A stretch of DNA of 33,793 bases from Clostridiales bacterium (GTDB lineage Bacteria > Bacillota > Clostridia > Oscillospirales > Oscillospiraceae), in NCBI GenBank assembly GCA_019420945.1, contig JAHZGF010000025.1, positions 1 through 33,793 of the forward strand, in the 5' to 3' direction. Positions 1-9,400 of the stretch are shown here, piece after piece. The notes under the pieces were generated by a model. It worked only from the letters and a program-made list of their open reading frames with translations. It made no database searches and was not told the origin of the DNA. The position numbers and the translations under genes were made by a program. How positions within the stretch are numbered: position 1 is the first letter of the stretch; each line of letters opens with the position of its first letter.

Positions 1-48
1 CCATCTATCCGTGTGCTTCGGCTTATACCGCCGCACTTCCGGACGCAC
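1..48 (-). mobile_element. 5' end of a probable group II intron (continues past the window)
   Basis: Reading on the minus strand, the trbL-like gene follows its family up to GRFFKLY and then departs exactly where the sequence becomes GTGCG (plus positions 44-48). GTGCG fits the group II intron 5' consensus GUGYG. The next bases can fold as nested stems (TCCG with CGGA, GTGC with GCAC, GGC with GCC), as expected for a structured RNA. The last exon bases would be CTCTATA; relatives continue here with a Met-Tyr-Thr segment, so an insertion within that ATG codon fits. Only 48 bases are visible and no intron-encoded reverse transcriptase can be seen, so this is an inference. A deletion junction or assembly end is the alternative. 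Confidence 0.5.
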
Positions 49-592
49 TATAGAGCTTAAAAAAGCGTCCATAGACTGTGAGGATCATAATAAAGGCCAG
101 TACCGTTATAAAGAGACTGCCCAGCAACGTGACCAACCACAGTGGGATGCTCTCCAGAAATCCCAGGCTGTTGATGGCGTCAATGATTTCGGCGGGCATG
201 GTGATGGAGGCCCCATCGGTACCACCGATGCTACCCGCTGCGGTCGCCACAATGCCATTACACACCGCAAAGATTTTTGTCAGAAAATCCATTCCGTAAG
301 TAATGGCTACCTTTGCCAATACAAATTGGATCAGGTGGCGCACCACATATTCCGGTCGTTGGAAGTCCCGGAAGCTGGCAGCACTGCGAAAGAGACTGAT
401 GGCGAAGAACAGCACCAGCAGGCCATAGCCGATGGCCTGCATCCCACCGTTGATGGTAACGATGGTATTCCAGATCGTGCCACCCTTGAAGGTTTCCGGC
501 GACTCGGTCAGCAGGCTCCACATTTCCTCCATTTTGGTATTCCATGTGATAAATGCGTTTTGCAGGTTGTCCACAACCCAGTTGTTGTCCAA
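23..592 (-). CDS. VirB6/TrbL-like conjugal transfer channel protein, interrupted 5' part
   Basis: This is an integral membrane component of the type IV secretion channel (VirB6/TrbL-like, CD1112-type family). It lies last in the minus-strand transfer operon, after maff2. The start is TTG at 592, chosen because an ideal GGAGGTGA site lies 8 bases upstream; no ATG fits as well. The 189 residues contain hydrophobic segments near residues 52-70, 90-110 and 150-175, and the family motif ILTVYGRFFKLY near the end. Family members are about 280-300 residues and continue with a Met-Tyr-Thr-Ala-type segment after that motif. Here only eight unrelated residues follow before TAA, and these are probably intron sequence. 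If a group II intron is spliced out, a full protein could still be made; otherwise the gene is broken and transfer would fail without a second copy. Confidence 0.75.
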   Translation of the reverse strand: MDNNWVVDNLQNAFITWNTKMEEMWSLLTESPETFKGGTIWNTIVTINGGMQAIGYGLLVLFFAISLFRSAASFRDFQRPEYVVRHLIQFVLAKVAITYGMDFLTKIFAVCNGIVATAAGSIGGTDGASITMPAEIIDAINSLGFLESIPLWLVTLLGSLFITVLAFIMILTVYGRFFKLYSASGSAAV

Positions 593-646
593 ATTGATTC
601 ACCTCCAGGTGATAAAGTTTTGGATATGGTAAGATTGTCTGCCGCC

Positions 647-675
647 TTGATAATGTGGCGTAATTGTGATAAAAT
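647..675 (+). promoter_or_regulatory. promoter of the toxin-antitoxin operon
   Basis: A TTGATA -35 box (647-652) and a TAAAAT -10 box (670-675) are separated by exactly 17 bases; each matches the vegetative consensus at five of six positions. A purine-rich ribosome site (AAAGGGGG, ending at 696) follows, 7 bases before the antitoxin ATG at 704. The promoter fires against the transfer operon, whose trbL ribosome site lies at about 601-607 on the other strand. Confidence 0.7.
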
Positions 676-703
676 ATAGCCATGCCAGAAAGGGGGCTTT
701 TCC

Positions 704-973
704 ATGCTGGATATTCGTCCGGTTTCTGATCTGCGCAACAAATTCAGCGAGATTGAGGAGACGGTCAAGGGTGGTCAGCCAGTTTATCTGACCAAAAATG
801 GCTACGGTTCCATGGTGGTGCTCAGCCTGGAGCAGTATGCCGCATTGACGGATGAAGTGGAGCTGCGCCTGGACGAAGCTGACCGGGCTGCGGCGGCAGA
901 CAGTGTCCGCTATACGGAAGAAGAAGTGTTTGGCAGAGTGAGGGGTCGGCTCCATGAACGGAAAGCACTATAA
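704..973 (+). CDS. type II antitoxin, Phd/YefM family
   Basis: This 89-residue protein has the Phd/YefM N-terminal fold signature: an MLDIRPVSDLRNKF start, then a Gly-rich turn and the PVYLTKNGYG and VVLSLEQY segments, with the DNA-binding and dimerisation part in the first 55 residues. The acidic and then basic C-terminal tail would wrap the toxin. Its 3' end overlaps the toxin start by 20 bases, the usual coupled order of antitoxin then toxin. It probably represses its own promoter just upstream. The pair is a maintenance (addiction) cargo of the element. Confidence 0.88.
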   Translation: MLDIRPVSDLRNKFSEIEETVKGGQPVYLTKNGYGSMVVLSLEQYAALTDEVELRLDEADRAAAADSVRYTEEEVFGRVRGRLHERKAL

Positions 974-1268
974 GCTGCGGTTTTTGTCGCTATTTGAAGA
1001 TGATCTTTCGGGCATTGTAGATTATATTGCGTACCGCCTGAAGAACCCCATAGCGGCTGACCAGTTGGTGGATGCCGTTCAGGAAGCCATTCGAGAGCGT
1101 ACCACCTGTGCGGAAGCGTTTGAGCCATATCATTCGGCAAAGGAGCGGCAATATCCCTACTACCGGATCTACGTGAAAAACTATGTGATTTTTTACGTGG
1201 TGATCGGGGATGTAATGGAAGTGCGCCGCATCCTCTACAATCGTCGGAATATCCCGGAGCACATCTAA
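954..1268 (+). CDS. type II toxin, RelE/ParE family
   Basis: This 104-residue protein resembles RelE/ParE toxins. A basic first strand (YKLRFLSLFEDDL) is followed by a helix with the family pattern DYIAYRLKNPIAADQLV, and the C-terminal strand pattern is YYRIYVKNYVIFYVV then VRRILYNRRN. RelE members cleave mRNA on the ribosome and ParE members poison gyrase; the sequence alone does not decide which this is, though the IxYxRRN-like end is shared by the whole superfamily. It starts at ATG 954 inside the antitoxin gene after a GAGGGG ribosome site and ends 7 bases before a strong terminator. Confidence 0.88.
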   Translation: MNGKHYKLRFLSLFEDDLSGIVDYIAYRLKNPIAADQLVDAVQEAIRERTTCAEAFEPYHSAKERQYPYYRIYVKNYVIFYVVIGDVMEVRRILYNRRNIPEHI

Positions 1269-1274
1269 GAGAGC

Positions 1275-1313
1275 AGCCGGTCTGTCAGCGAATGACAGAC
1301 CGGCTATTTTTTC
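1275..1313 (+). terminator. intrinsic terminator of the toxin-antitoxin operon
   Basis: A perfect 13-bp stem (1275-1287 with 1293-1305, AGCCGGTCTGTCA and its complement) with a GCGAA loop is followed by TATTTTTTCG. The T-run is only on the plus strand, so it stops the toxin-antitoxin transcript but should not stop minus-strand transfer transcription passing through the same hairpin. Confidence 0.88.
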
Positions 1314-1315
1314 GC

Positions 1316-1669
1316 TTAAATAGCGCCAATGGTGGTCAGGATCTCCTTGGCGAAGGCGATCATCAGTCCGCCGAACAGGCAGAGGAAGCCTTGGGTGCGC
1401 TGGCTGGCGTCGTGAGACTGGATGCTCATACCCACCTGGACAATGCCCCAGCCCAGGATGATGACACCAATGGCCTTGATGATATTGAAAATGAAGTCGG
1501 ACAGGCTGCTGACGATGGTCAGCGGATCAGAACCAGCAGCCATAACAGGAACAGTACAGAGGGACAGAGACAGCACCGTCAAGCCCCCGGTAAAATAGCG
1601 CCGTCTGGCACGGCGGACCTGCGTGTTCATAGTGCTTGTCTGCTCATTCTTTTTCATCAGGATTTTCAT
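1316..1669 (-). CDS. Maff2-type small membrane protein of the transfer apparatus
   Basis: This 117-residue protein has a basic N-terminus, a hydrophobic segment that looks like a signal peptide ending in VMAAGSDP (residues 30-46), and two further hydrophobic stretches (about 60-80 and 92-112). The layout matches Maff2/VirB2-TrbC-like small membrane proteins found between virD4 and trbL in Clostridial ICEs. The start at 1669 has GGAGG 9 bases upstream and overlaps the end of virD4 by 26 bases, so the two are translationally coupled. Internal ATGs at 1657 and 1630 have weaker ribosome sites. A pilin-like or channel-subunit role is inferred from the family, not shown by the sequence. Confidence 0.75.
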   Translation of the reverse strand: MKILMKKNEQTSTMNTQVRRARRRYFTGGLTVLSLSLCTVPVMAAGSDPLTIVSSLSDFIFNIIKAIGVIILGWGIVQVGMSIQSHDASQRTQGFLCLFGGLMIAFAKEILTTIGAI

Positions 1670-3434
1670 GTTCAGATTCCTCCATCATTTCAAATTGATA
1701 ATCGTCCAGAGAACGAAAATTATAGGGCAGGTCGGATACCTCAAATTTGGTGGGCAGGGTCTTATGGACATAGGGCGCTGCGCCGCCGTCCTCCGTCAGC
1801 TTGATATTGGGATGCTTCATGAGGTCGTATTTTTTGTCCAGAACAGGCCGCTCACCACGGATCAGCAGGATAGAATCATCGGTATCCATCAAACGAATTT
1901 CCTCCTGCATCATCAGCTCACGGCCTGCCTGCTGGTGGTTGGTGGAGCTGGAGCCGCTATGTCCACGGGTCAAGCCACGGGTGCGGGTGTCTAGCGTTTC
2001 CTTGCCCAGCAGCTTGCTCATAAACTCCAAAGAGGTCGGCTCGTTGCCGCCGCCTAAAAACAGGAGAGTATCACAGTTGCCGATGATACTCTCCCATTCC
2101 TTTTCGTAGATGTTTTTGATCTGAGCGATGTTCTGGACAATGATATTGAGGCTGATATTATAGCTGCGGCAAGTGGCCAGGATTTTGGGGTAGCTGTCTG
2201 GCTGTGCAACGTTGGCCCATTCATCCTGAATAACACGCACCGGGATGGGCAGTTTGCCATTGTACTTCTCATCTGCCACCCGGTACAGCTCCTGAAAGCA
2301 TTGGGTGTAGAGCATACCCACAAGGTAGTTCATGCTGCCGTCCGCCACAGGAATAACACAAAAAATGGCTCTCTTGCGTTCTCCAAGAGAGCCGAAGTCC
2401 ATATCGTCCCGAAAGGTCATGGCGGCAAACTGCGGCATGGCCAATGCCGCCAGACGCACAGCCGCCGACACCAGGATGGTCTTTGCCGTTTTGCCAGCGG
2501 CCTGCTTAAAAATCTTGTACTGGTGGACTGCTATGTGGTCTGGTTTCTCATATTCCAGCTCCAGGAACAGTTGATCCAGTGGGCTTTGGAACTGCTCATC
2601 CTCCTCTCGCACCTGCGCACAGGTCAGCAGGTAGGTAATCATTTCAAGGTTTTGCTCATAAGGCGGAGCCTCATGGAGCAGATAAAGCATCAGGGCAGAA
2701 TCCAGCGCAATTTCCGCTTTTTCCCAGAAGGGGTCAGAGTTATTTGCGTTTTTTGGTGTAGTGTTGCGGATCAGATTGTCCATCAGCTTCAGCACGTCGG
2801 TCTCATTGCGGATATAGGCGAAGGGGTTATAGCCGTCCGACTGGCTGGGGTCGATCAGATTAAATACCACGATCTCATATCCCATCTCTTTGAGCAGGTT
2901 CCCGGAGGCCCTCAACAGCTCCCCCTTGGGGTCTGTGACAATGTAGGAGCAGTTTGTGCTGTATAGCCACGGCTTGGCCACAAAGCGAGTCTTGCCGGAA
3001 CCGGAGCCGCCCACCACAACGATGTTGAGGTTGCGCCGGTGCTTGTAGCTATTGAAGCTGATAGAGACGTTTCTGGTCAGGATCACGTTAGACAGCGGAT
3101 TCTTTTCATCCATGTACTTCTTGCTGAGAGCTTTTGGATCGCCCCATTTGGCGGAGCCATACTCCTCTCCGGGCCTGCGGTTCTCCCTGGAAGTGTAGTA
3201 CAGGCCAATGCCGCAGCAGTAACACACCAGACAGATCAGCACAACCTTCATAGAGTGCGGCTTCCACTGGATGGAGAACGGACGGGCAAACTGCCCGGAG
3301 ATTCGCTCCATCAGAGTAAACAGGTTCATACCGTCCTCATAGGCGGTGGCAATCAGCAGTGCGGCCCAAATCACCAGAATGGACAGTGCCGCCCACAAAG
3401 GGGCGGCACTGCGAAAATTCTGATTGCGTTTCAC
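1644..3434 (-). CDS. virD4: VirD4/TraG-type conjugative coupling protein
   Basis: This 596-residue type IV coupling protein is the ATPase that carries the relaxase-bound strand to the secretion channel. There are two N-terminal membrane segments (about 11-29 and 63-80), then a cytoplasmic motor domain with Walker A GGSGSGKT (142-149), a TDPKGE motif, and a Walker B-like VIQDEWANV. The length and the AKWGDPKAL segment just before the motor fit the CD1115-type TraG/VirD4 family of Clostridial ICEs. The start is GTG at 3434, three bases after the adhesin stop, so it is probably translated by coupling. Its end overlaps maff2. It normally follows pcfB directly; here three surface genes lie between them. 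Confidence 0.92.
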   Translation of the reverse strand: MKRNQNFRSAAPLWAALSILVIWAALLIATAYEDGMNLFTLMERISGQFARPFSIQWKPHSMKVVLICLVCYCCGIGLYYTSRENRRPGEEYGSAKWGDPKALSKKYMDEKNPLSNVILTRNVSISFNSYKHRRNLNIVVVGGSGSGKTRFVAKPWLYSTNCSYIVTDPKGELLRASGNLLKEMGYEIVVFNLIDPSQSDGYNPFAYIRNETDVLKLMDNLIRNTTPKNANNSDPFWEKAEIALDSALMLYLLHEAPPYEQNLEMITYLLTCAQVREEDEQFQSPLDQLFLELEYEKPDHIAVHQYKIFKQAAGKTAKTILVSAAVRLAALAMPQFAAMTFRDDMDFGSLGERKRAIFCVIPVADGSMNYLVGMLYTQCFQELYRVADEKYNGKLPIPVRVIQDEWANVAQPDSYPKILATCRSYNISLNIIVQNIAQIKNIYEKEWESIIGNCDTLLFLGGGNEPTSLEFMSKLLGKETLDTRTRGLTRGHSGSSSTNHQQAGRELMMQEEIRLMDTDDSILLIRGERPVLDKKYDLMKHPNIKLTEDGGAAPYVHKTLPTKFEVSDLPYNFRSLDDYQFEMMEESEHENPDEKE

Positions 3435-3437
3435 GGC

Positions 3438-6400
3438 TTAATACCCAGTCTTGGGCAGGGTCGTGATGGTCTTGGCGTAAACCTTGGTTACCCAGCGGCT
3501 CACAGCCTGAACCCACTGGCCGTTGTAGACACCGCCTACATCGGCCACGTTGACAATGCTGGAGCCATTGGCGAGGCCACCAACCACGTTGCCGTGAATG
3601 TAAGCGGTTTCTACCTGCCCAAATCCTCCCTTGACAGTGCCGAACACGAACATGATCTCAGTGACACGCTCGTTGGAAGCAAGGCCCAGGGCCGCAGGGC
3701 TGGCTTCCAGAACGTAATTCTTGGTGGTGGAAAGGCTATCTGCCAGGGTCTGATAGCTGTCCTTCAGATTGGTCTTATAGACGATCTTATAGGAGAGCTG
3801 CTGGTTGTAGGTGCCGGTGACCACCTTGGAAAGCTGCACCTGACTGGGCAGCGTGTCTCTCCAGTAGAAGGAGGACAGCGGCACGGTAGAGGTGTTTCCG
3901 ATGCCGGTAATAGTGTACCGGATGGGCTGGTTAGGCATGACCTCGGCATAGCCGGTCTTTTTGATGGATACGCCGGTAGACACGCTGTTGTCCTCCACCT
4001 CGAGGGTCACGATCTGGCCCTCATAATCCAGGTATGCGGTCAGGACGGTGGGATTGATGGAGTAATAGTCGGGGGCCTGCACCTCACGGATGGTATAGCG
4101 GCCCAGGGGCAGGAGCTTGGATACCGCTCTGCCGTTGTAGTCGGACACAATGGTGTCCACCACATTGCCCGCCTTGTCGTAGACCTCAAACACAGCTCCT
4201 TCCAGCAGCGTCCCGGCGGGCAGGGCGTTGATGGGGTTATCGTCCGCAGACTTCTTGATGATCTGGATCTGCCCCATGATGGGGGTGTTTTCCCACTCCA
4301 CCAAGGTTGTCTCGCCGGACTTCACGTAAACGGTCTTGCGCTGGTTGTCCAGAATGTATCCCTCGTTCTCCAGCTCACGGAGGTAATAGCGCCCGGTTTC
4401 GATGTTCTCAATGTAGACGTAGCCCTGGTTGTCGCTGGTATACTGGCCCACAGGGTTATTGTTGGCGTCATACAGCAGGAAGGTCACACCGTAGATGCCC
4501 TTGCCGGTGCTGCTGTCGGTCTTGTGAATGAGGATGCCGGAGAAGGCTTTGTTAGTCACGGTCAGCTTACTGGTCTTGCCATCCTTCACCTCGAAGTAGT
4601 GGGGAGTATCGTCCAGCTTGTAGTCCTCCGGGGCCTCGATTTCCACCGCATAGTAGGCCCCGTCCTCCAGGGGCAGGAACACCCGGCCATACTTGTCGGT
4701 GGTCACAGTATCCACCAGGGCGTCATCCATCTTGCGGATTTCAAAAGTGGCGTTGGCCAGCCGCTCCGTTATATCCGCCTCGTCCACCTTGATGATCTCC
4801 ACGCCGCCCACAGGGTCGTTGTAGAAGGTCAGCTCCTGGGTGTCGTTGGGGTTGATCACCACTGTCTGGGTGCGGGTTTCCTCGTGGATGGTGTAGCCTT
4901 CGATGGTCTTGGTTTCCGTCACTACAATGGTGCCGGTCAGCCCGGACAGGATGATCTGGCCGTTTTCATCGGTGGTATAAAGGCCCTTGCTGGACAGGGT
5001 GCCGCCCTCTGCGTCCACATAGGAGCCGTCGGAGTAGGTCAGCTCAAACTCAACGCCCTCCAGGGGAGCCTTGGTGACGGAATCCAACTTGTTGATGATA
5101 AGATTGCCCTTGGGTTGGTTGAAGAACTCCAGGGTGTAGGTCTGATGATCCTTGAGCTGGATGGTCTTGGGGGTGTTGTCCAGCAGGTAGCCCTCCTTAG
5201 CCTTGACCTCCTGCACCACATAGCCGCCCGGCTCCAGGTCGGGGATGGTGATATAACCGTTTTCATCGGTGCGGAACTCACCGTTGGATGTGCCGACTAC
5301 GGCCCCGTCCGTGGTAGTTACTTTGAAGATCACCTCGCTGAGAGGTTCCTTGGTTACGCTGTCCATCTTCTTGATGACCAGTCCACCCAGCGGCTCATTG
5401 GCGATGGTGACTTCCTTACAGCTGCCGCTCTCCACCTTGACGGTCTGGGCGGTACCGTTGAGCAGGTAGCCCGCTGCGGCCTTGGTTTCCGTGATGGAGT
5501 AGCAGCCGGAGGGGATGTGACTTAGCTTGATCTGGCCGTTGGCGTCGGTGGTATAGGTGCCAGCGGGATACTCACAGCCGTTGCACCCGGCAATCTTGAA
5601 CTGGACGCCGGACAGGGGCTTGCGGGTCACGCTGTCCACCTTGGTAATGAGTAGACAGCCCTGGGGCGCATTGCGGAACTCCAGGGTAACGGTCTGTCCC
5701 GCCTTGATGGTAGCGGTCTGGGGGGTATCGTCCAGCTCATAGCCGGTCTTGGCTCTGGTTTCTTTGACCACCAGAGTAGTGCCAGGGTCGATACCTTCAA
5801 TGAGAATCGTACCGGCGCTATCGGTGACAAATTTGCCGTTGGCGTCCCCCACCACGGTGCCGTCGGCGGTTGTAACCATGAACTCTACATCGCTAAGCGG
5901 CTCATGGGTTTCGCTGTCGATCTTCTTAATCAGCAGGCTTCCCTTGGGAGAGTTGCCGAAGTACAGCTGCACCACGTCCTGCTCCTTGCCGGAGATAAAC
6001 ACGGTCTGGGGTGCGGTGTCGATGACATGGCCATTGGGACTGGCCAGCTCCTCCACAACGTAGGTTCCTGCCTCCAGGCCGGTGACGGTAAAGCTGCCGT
6101 TGGCGCTGGTCTTATAGGTACCGATCACGGTGCCGCCGGTGCCAGAGGTGCCGCCCAGGTAGCGCACCTGGAACACAGCGCCCTCCAGGGCCTCGCCGGT
6201 GACGGAATCGAACTTCCAGACCACTAGGGCACTGAGGGGCGTGTTCTCAAAAATCAGCTCCACAGCCTTGTCGTTGTCCACGTAGATGGTCTGCTCGGAG
6301 GGGTCACGGAGGGCATAGCCGGTGGGCGGATCAACCTCCACCACCTTGTACCAGCCGGTATCCAGCTTATCCAGGTAGATCTCACCGTTTTCATCGGTAT

Positions 6401-9400
6401 AGTAGAAGTTCTGATCCAGTTTCTGATAGGTGCCGTCCTCGGTGTTGTCCTTGGCTACCCAAAGCTCAAACTTTGCCCCCTTCAGAGGATTGCCGGTAAC
6501 GGAATCAATCTTCTTGATGGTCAGGCCCGGTTTCTTCTCGTTCTCAATGGAGATCTCGGTGGTTTTACCGGGCCGCAGATAAACCTCGTGAGGGGTGGAG
6601 TCCAGAATGTAGCCGTCAGGGGCCTGGATTTCGGTGACGATGTAGTAACCCTCATCCAGATGGATATTCTCAACGGTAATAGAACCGTCCGGGCCTACGG
6701 GGAAGTCTCCGATCTTCACGCCCGCCTTGGTTTTCACTTCAAAGATAGCCCCCGTCAGGGCGTTGCCGTTGATGTCCACCTTGTGGATGGTCAGCGTGGG
6801 CCGCTTGTAGTTCTGGAACTGCACCGTGGCGTCCCGGTTCGGCTCCAACGTCACCTGCTGGGGGGTGGTGTCCAGGATGTAGCCCTCCGGCACACTCTGC
6901 TCGGTGACCGTGTAAACGCCGGGCAGCAGGTTCTCGATGGTCACGGTGCCGTCCTCGCCGGTAGGCTCGGTGGTAATGGTGGGGCCGTCCCCATAGTTCA
7001 GCGTGAAGGTGACGCCGGAGATGGGTTCGCCGGTGTCCTTGTCGGTCTTGCGGATGGTCAGGTTGGGCCGCTTATCATTCTGGAGCGTAATGGTGCTGGT
7101 GCGGCCCGGGAATAGCTCCACATGGTGCTCCGTGGGCTCCAGGATGTGGTCAGCCACAGTGGCAGTTTCCTTGATAGAGTAGACACCGGGCTCCAGATCG
7201 GAGATCAGAATCTCGCCCTGCGCATTGGTGGTACGGTCCAGGTAGTGGCTGCCGTCCTCAATCTTGGCGATGCGGAAAGATACACCCGCCAGCGGGGTAC
7301 CGTCGGCACTGGTCTTGACCAGACGCAGAGAGGGCTTGATGGAGTTGGTAAAGACAAACTGGGCTTCCTCATTGGGGTCAAGCTGAATGATGCGCTGGGC
7401 GCTGTCGATCACGTAACCGTTGCAGGACTTCTCCATCACCACATAGGCCCCGGCAGGCAGCTTGGACAGGTCAATCTCGCCGTTCTGGTCAGTGGTAAAC
7501 TCCTCCGGTCCATAGTCCCCCGCCACTGATTTGATCTCAAAGACCGCATTGGGAATGACCTTGGATGGATCGGCAGAGTCGATCTTGACCAGCTTCAATC
7601 CCGGTTTCACGTCATTGAAGAACACCAGCTCCTTGATGCCGTCCCCGGCCTTCAATTCCACCTCCTGAGGGGTGGTATCCAGGATGTGGCCGTCGCCGCC
7701 GGTGTCCACCTCCACGGCCCGGTAGGTACCGGGCTGGAGATCAGGCAGGAATATCTCACCCATGGCATCAGTCTGGAATTTGCCCAGAGACACACCATCC
7801 CGGAAGATCTCAAAGGTGACGCCGCTCAATACCTCATAGGTCTTTCGATCATACTTGAGGATCTTCAGACCGGGGTTGGCCTGGTTTTTCAAGATGTAGC
7901 TGACCGTATCCCCGCTGACCACCGTGGTGGTGTAGGTCTGCGGGTCTTTCTGCCATCCCTCTGGGGCGGACAGCTCTACGATCTCATAGGCCCCTGGTTT
8001 CAGCTGGGTAAATGTAAAGGAGCCGCCTGCCTCGGTGGTTCCGGTGTAGGTGGCTCCGCTTTCGATATGCTTGATCTGGATTTTGGCTCCGGCCAGGTGG
8101 TCTCCGGTGGCAGCGTCGATTTTCTCTACCCGCAGTTCTCCATAAGGAGCGTTCCAGAAGGTAACTTCCGCCACCTCCCCCTCCTTTGCCATTACCTGCT
8201 GCGTGCGCTTGTCCGGCAGCAGGTGGTATTCCGGCGGGATCTCCTCGGTCACTGTGTACAGGCCAGCTTGGGTCAATGGGATTTCAATGATACCGTTGCT
8301 ATTGGTGGAGAAAGAACCCACCGGACTGCCGTCCGGCCCGGTCACGGAAAAGACCGCCCCGGCCAAGGGAGTCTCGCTCCCTGTCTCCAGCTTGATGATC
8401 TTCAGGCCGGGTTCTCCCGGCTCCTCAGGCTCACCAGGTTCTCCTTCATCCGGGGTGTCCGTGTACTTGCTTACAGCAGTCAGTTCCATAGGTCTTGTGC
8501 TGGCAGTATCGCAGATATAGTTTTGCAGATTGCCGTACTGGTCCTTCTGAGCACAGGTGGCGTAGAAGGCCACATAGTGATACAGATCAGCGCTCAGCTT
8601 GATCTGCACGCTGCCGCTCTCCCCTTCTACACTGTCCGCCGGGTAGAGCACTTTAAAGGTGCTGGCAAAGGTACCGCCCACATCTTTCACAGTGAGCTCG
8701 GTAACAGGATTGTTGTCCTCGTCTACAATCTTGGTCCCGGACGGAACGCTGGATGGGTCTGCAAATGCCACACTAACCTTCAGCTTGTCCACCCAGGTGG
8801 TGCTCTCTACGGTAAATACCTGTTGGAGATAAGTCTCACCGTCGATGTTGACCAGATAGGCCTCCTCCTGATCCGGGGATGCCGTCAGTTTGGGCTCCGT
8901 ATCATAGGTCTGGTAATACTGCATCCCCCGCTGATAAATCAGCTTGGCGGCGGCCAGGATCTTGTTGCCGATGGTCAACTCGGTACCGCTGAGGCCTGGT
9001 GCCACCTTTAGGCTGTTGATGTCCCAACCGGGAATGATATAGCACCACAGGGCCATTTTGGTAGCATAATAGGCCTGATACTTGTTGTCCAGTCCCAGTT
9101 CCCCCAGGGACTTATGGGGGTAGCCATTGAATACGATGGACACGATCTTGGGGTCTTTGGTTTTCTCATTGGCCAGGTACTTGATGCTCTGGCCGGGGCC
9201 TACCGTCTGGGGGACCCCGTACTGATCCGGGTTGACGCAGTAGGCCGGGATCTCCTGGGTGGTTCCATCGGCTCTCTGGTAGTTGTAGTAGGTATATTTC
9301 TGCTTCTGAACGGCACCATTGATGGACAGATAGCCCAGTTCATAGTTGCCGTTGTAGATGTTGATCTCGCCCAGGGCCTCCTCCTCACTGGAAGCGGCCA

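Noticed and set aside
1276..1305. Hairpin as a terminator of the minus-strand transfer operon
   Set aside because: The minus strand has no T-run after the stem, so it should terminate only the plus-strand toxin-antitoxin transcript.
3039..5525. 828-codon open frame on the plus strand opposite the adhesin and virD4 genes
   Set aside because: It is antisense to clear coding sequence, has a repetitive His/Gly/Val-rich composition that mirrors the Cna-B repeats, and has no family motif.
3438..8412. Regularly spaced repeats that might be a CRISPR array
   Set aside because: They are 80-110 codon protein repeats with varied sequence, not short identical repeats with unique spacers.
7686..9011. 441-codon plus-strand frame
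   Set aside because: It is a shadow of the adhesin gene in G+C-rich DNA, with no independent motif.
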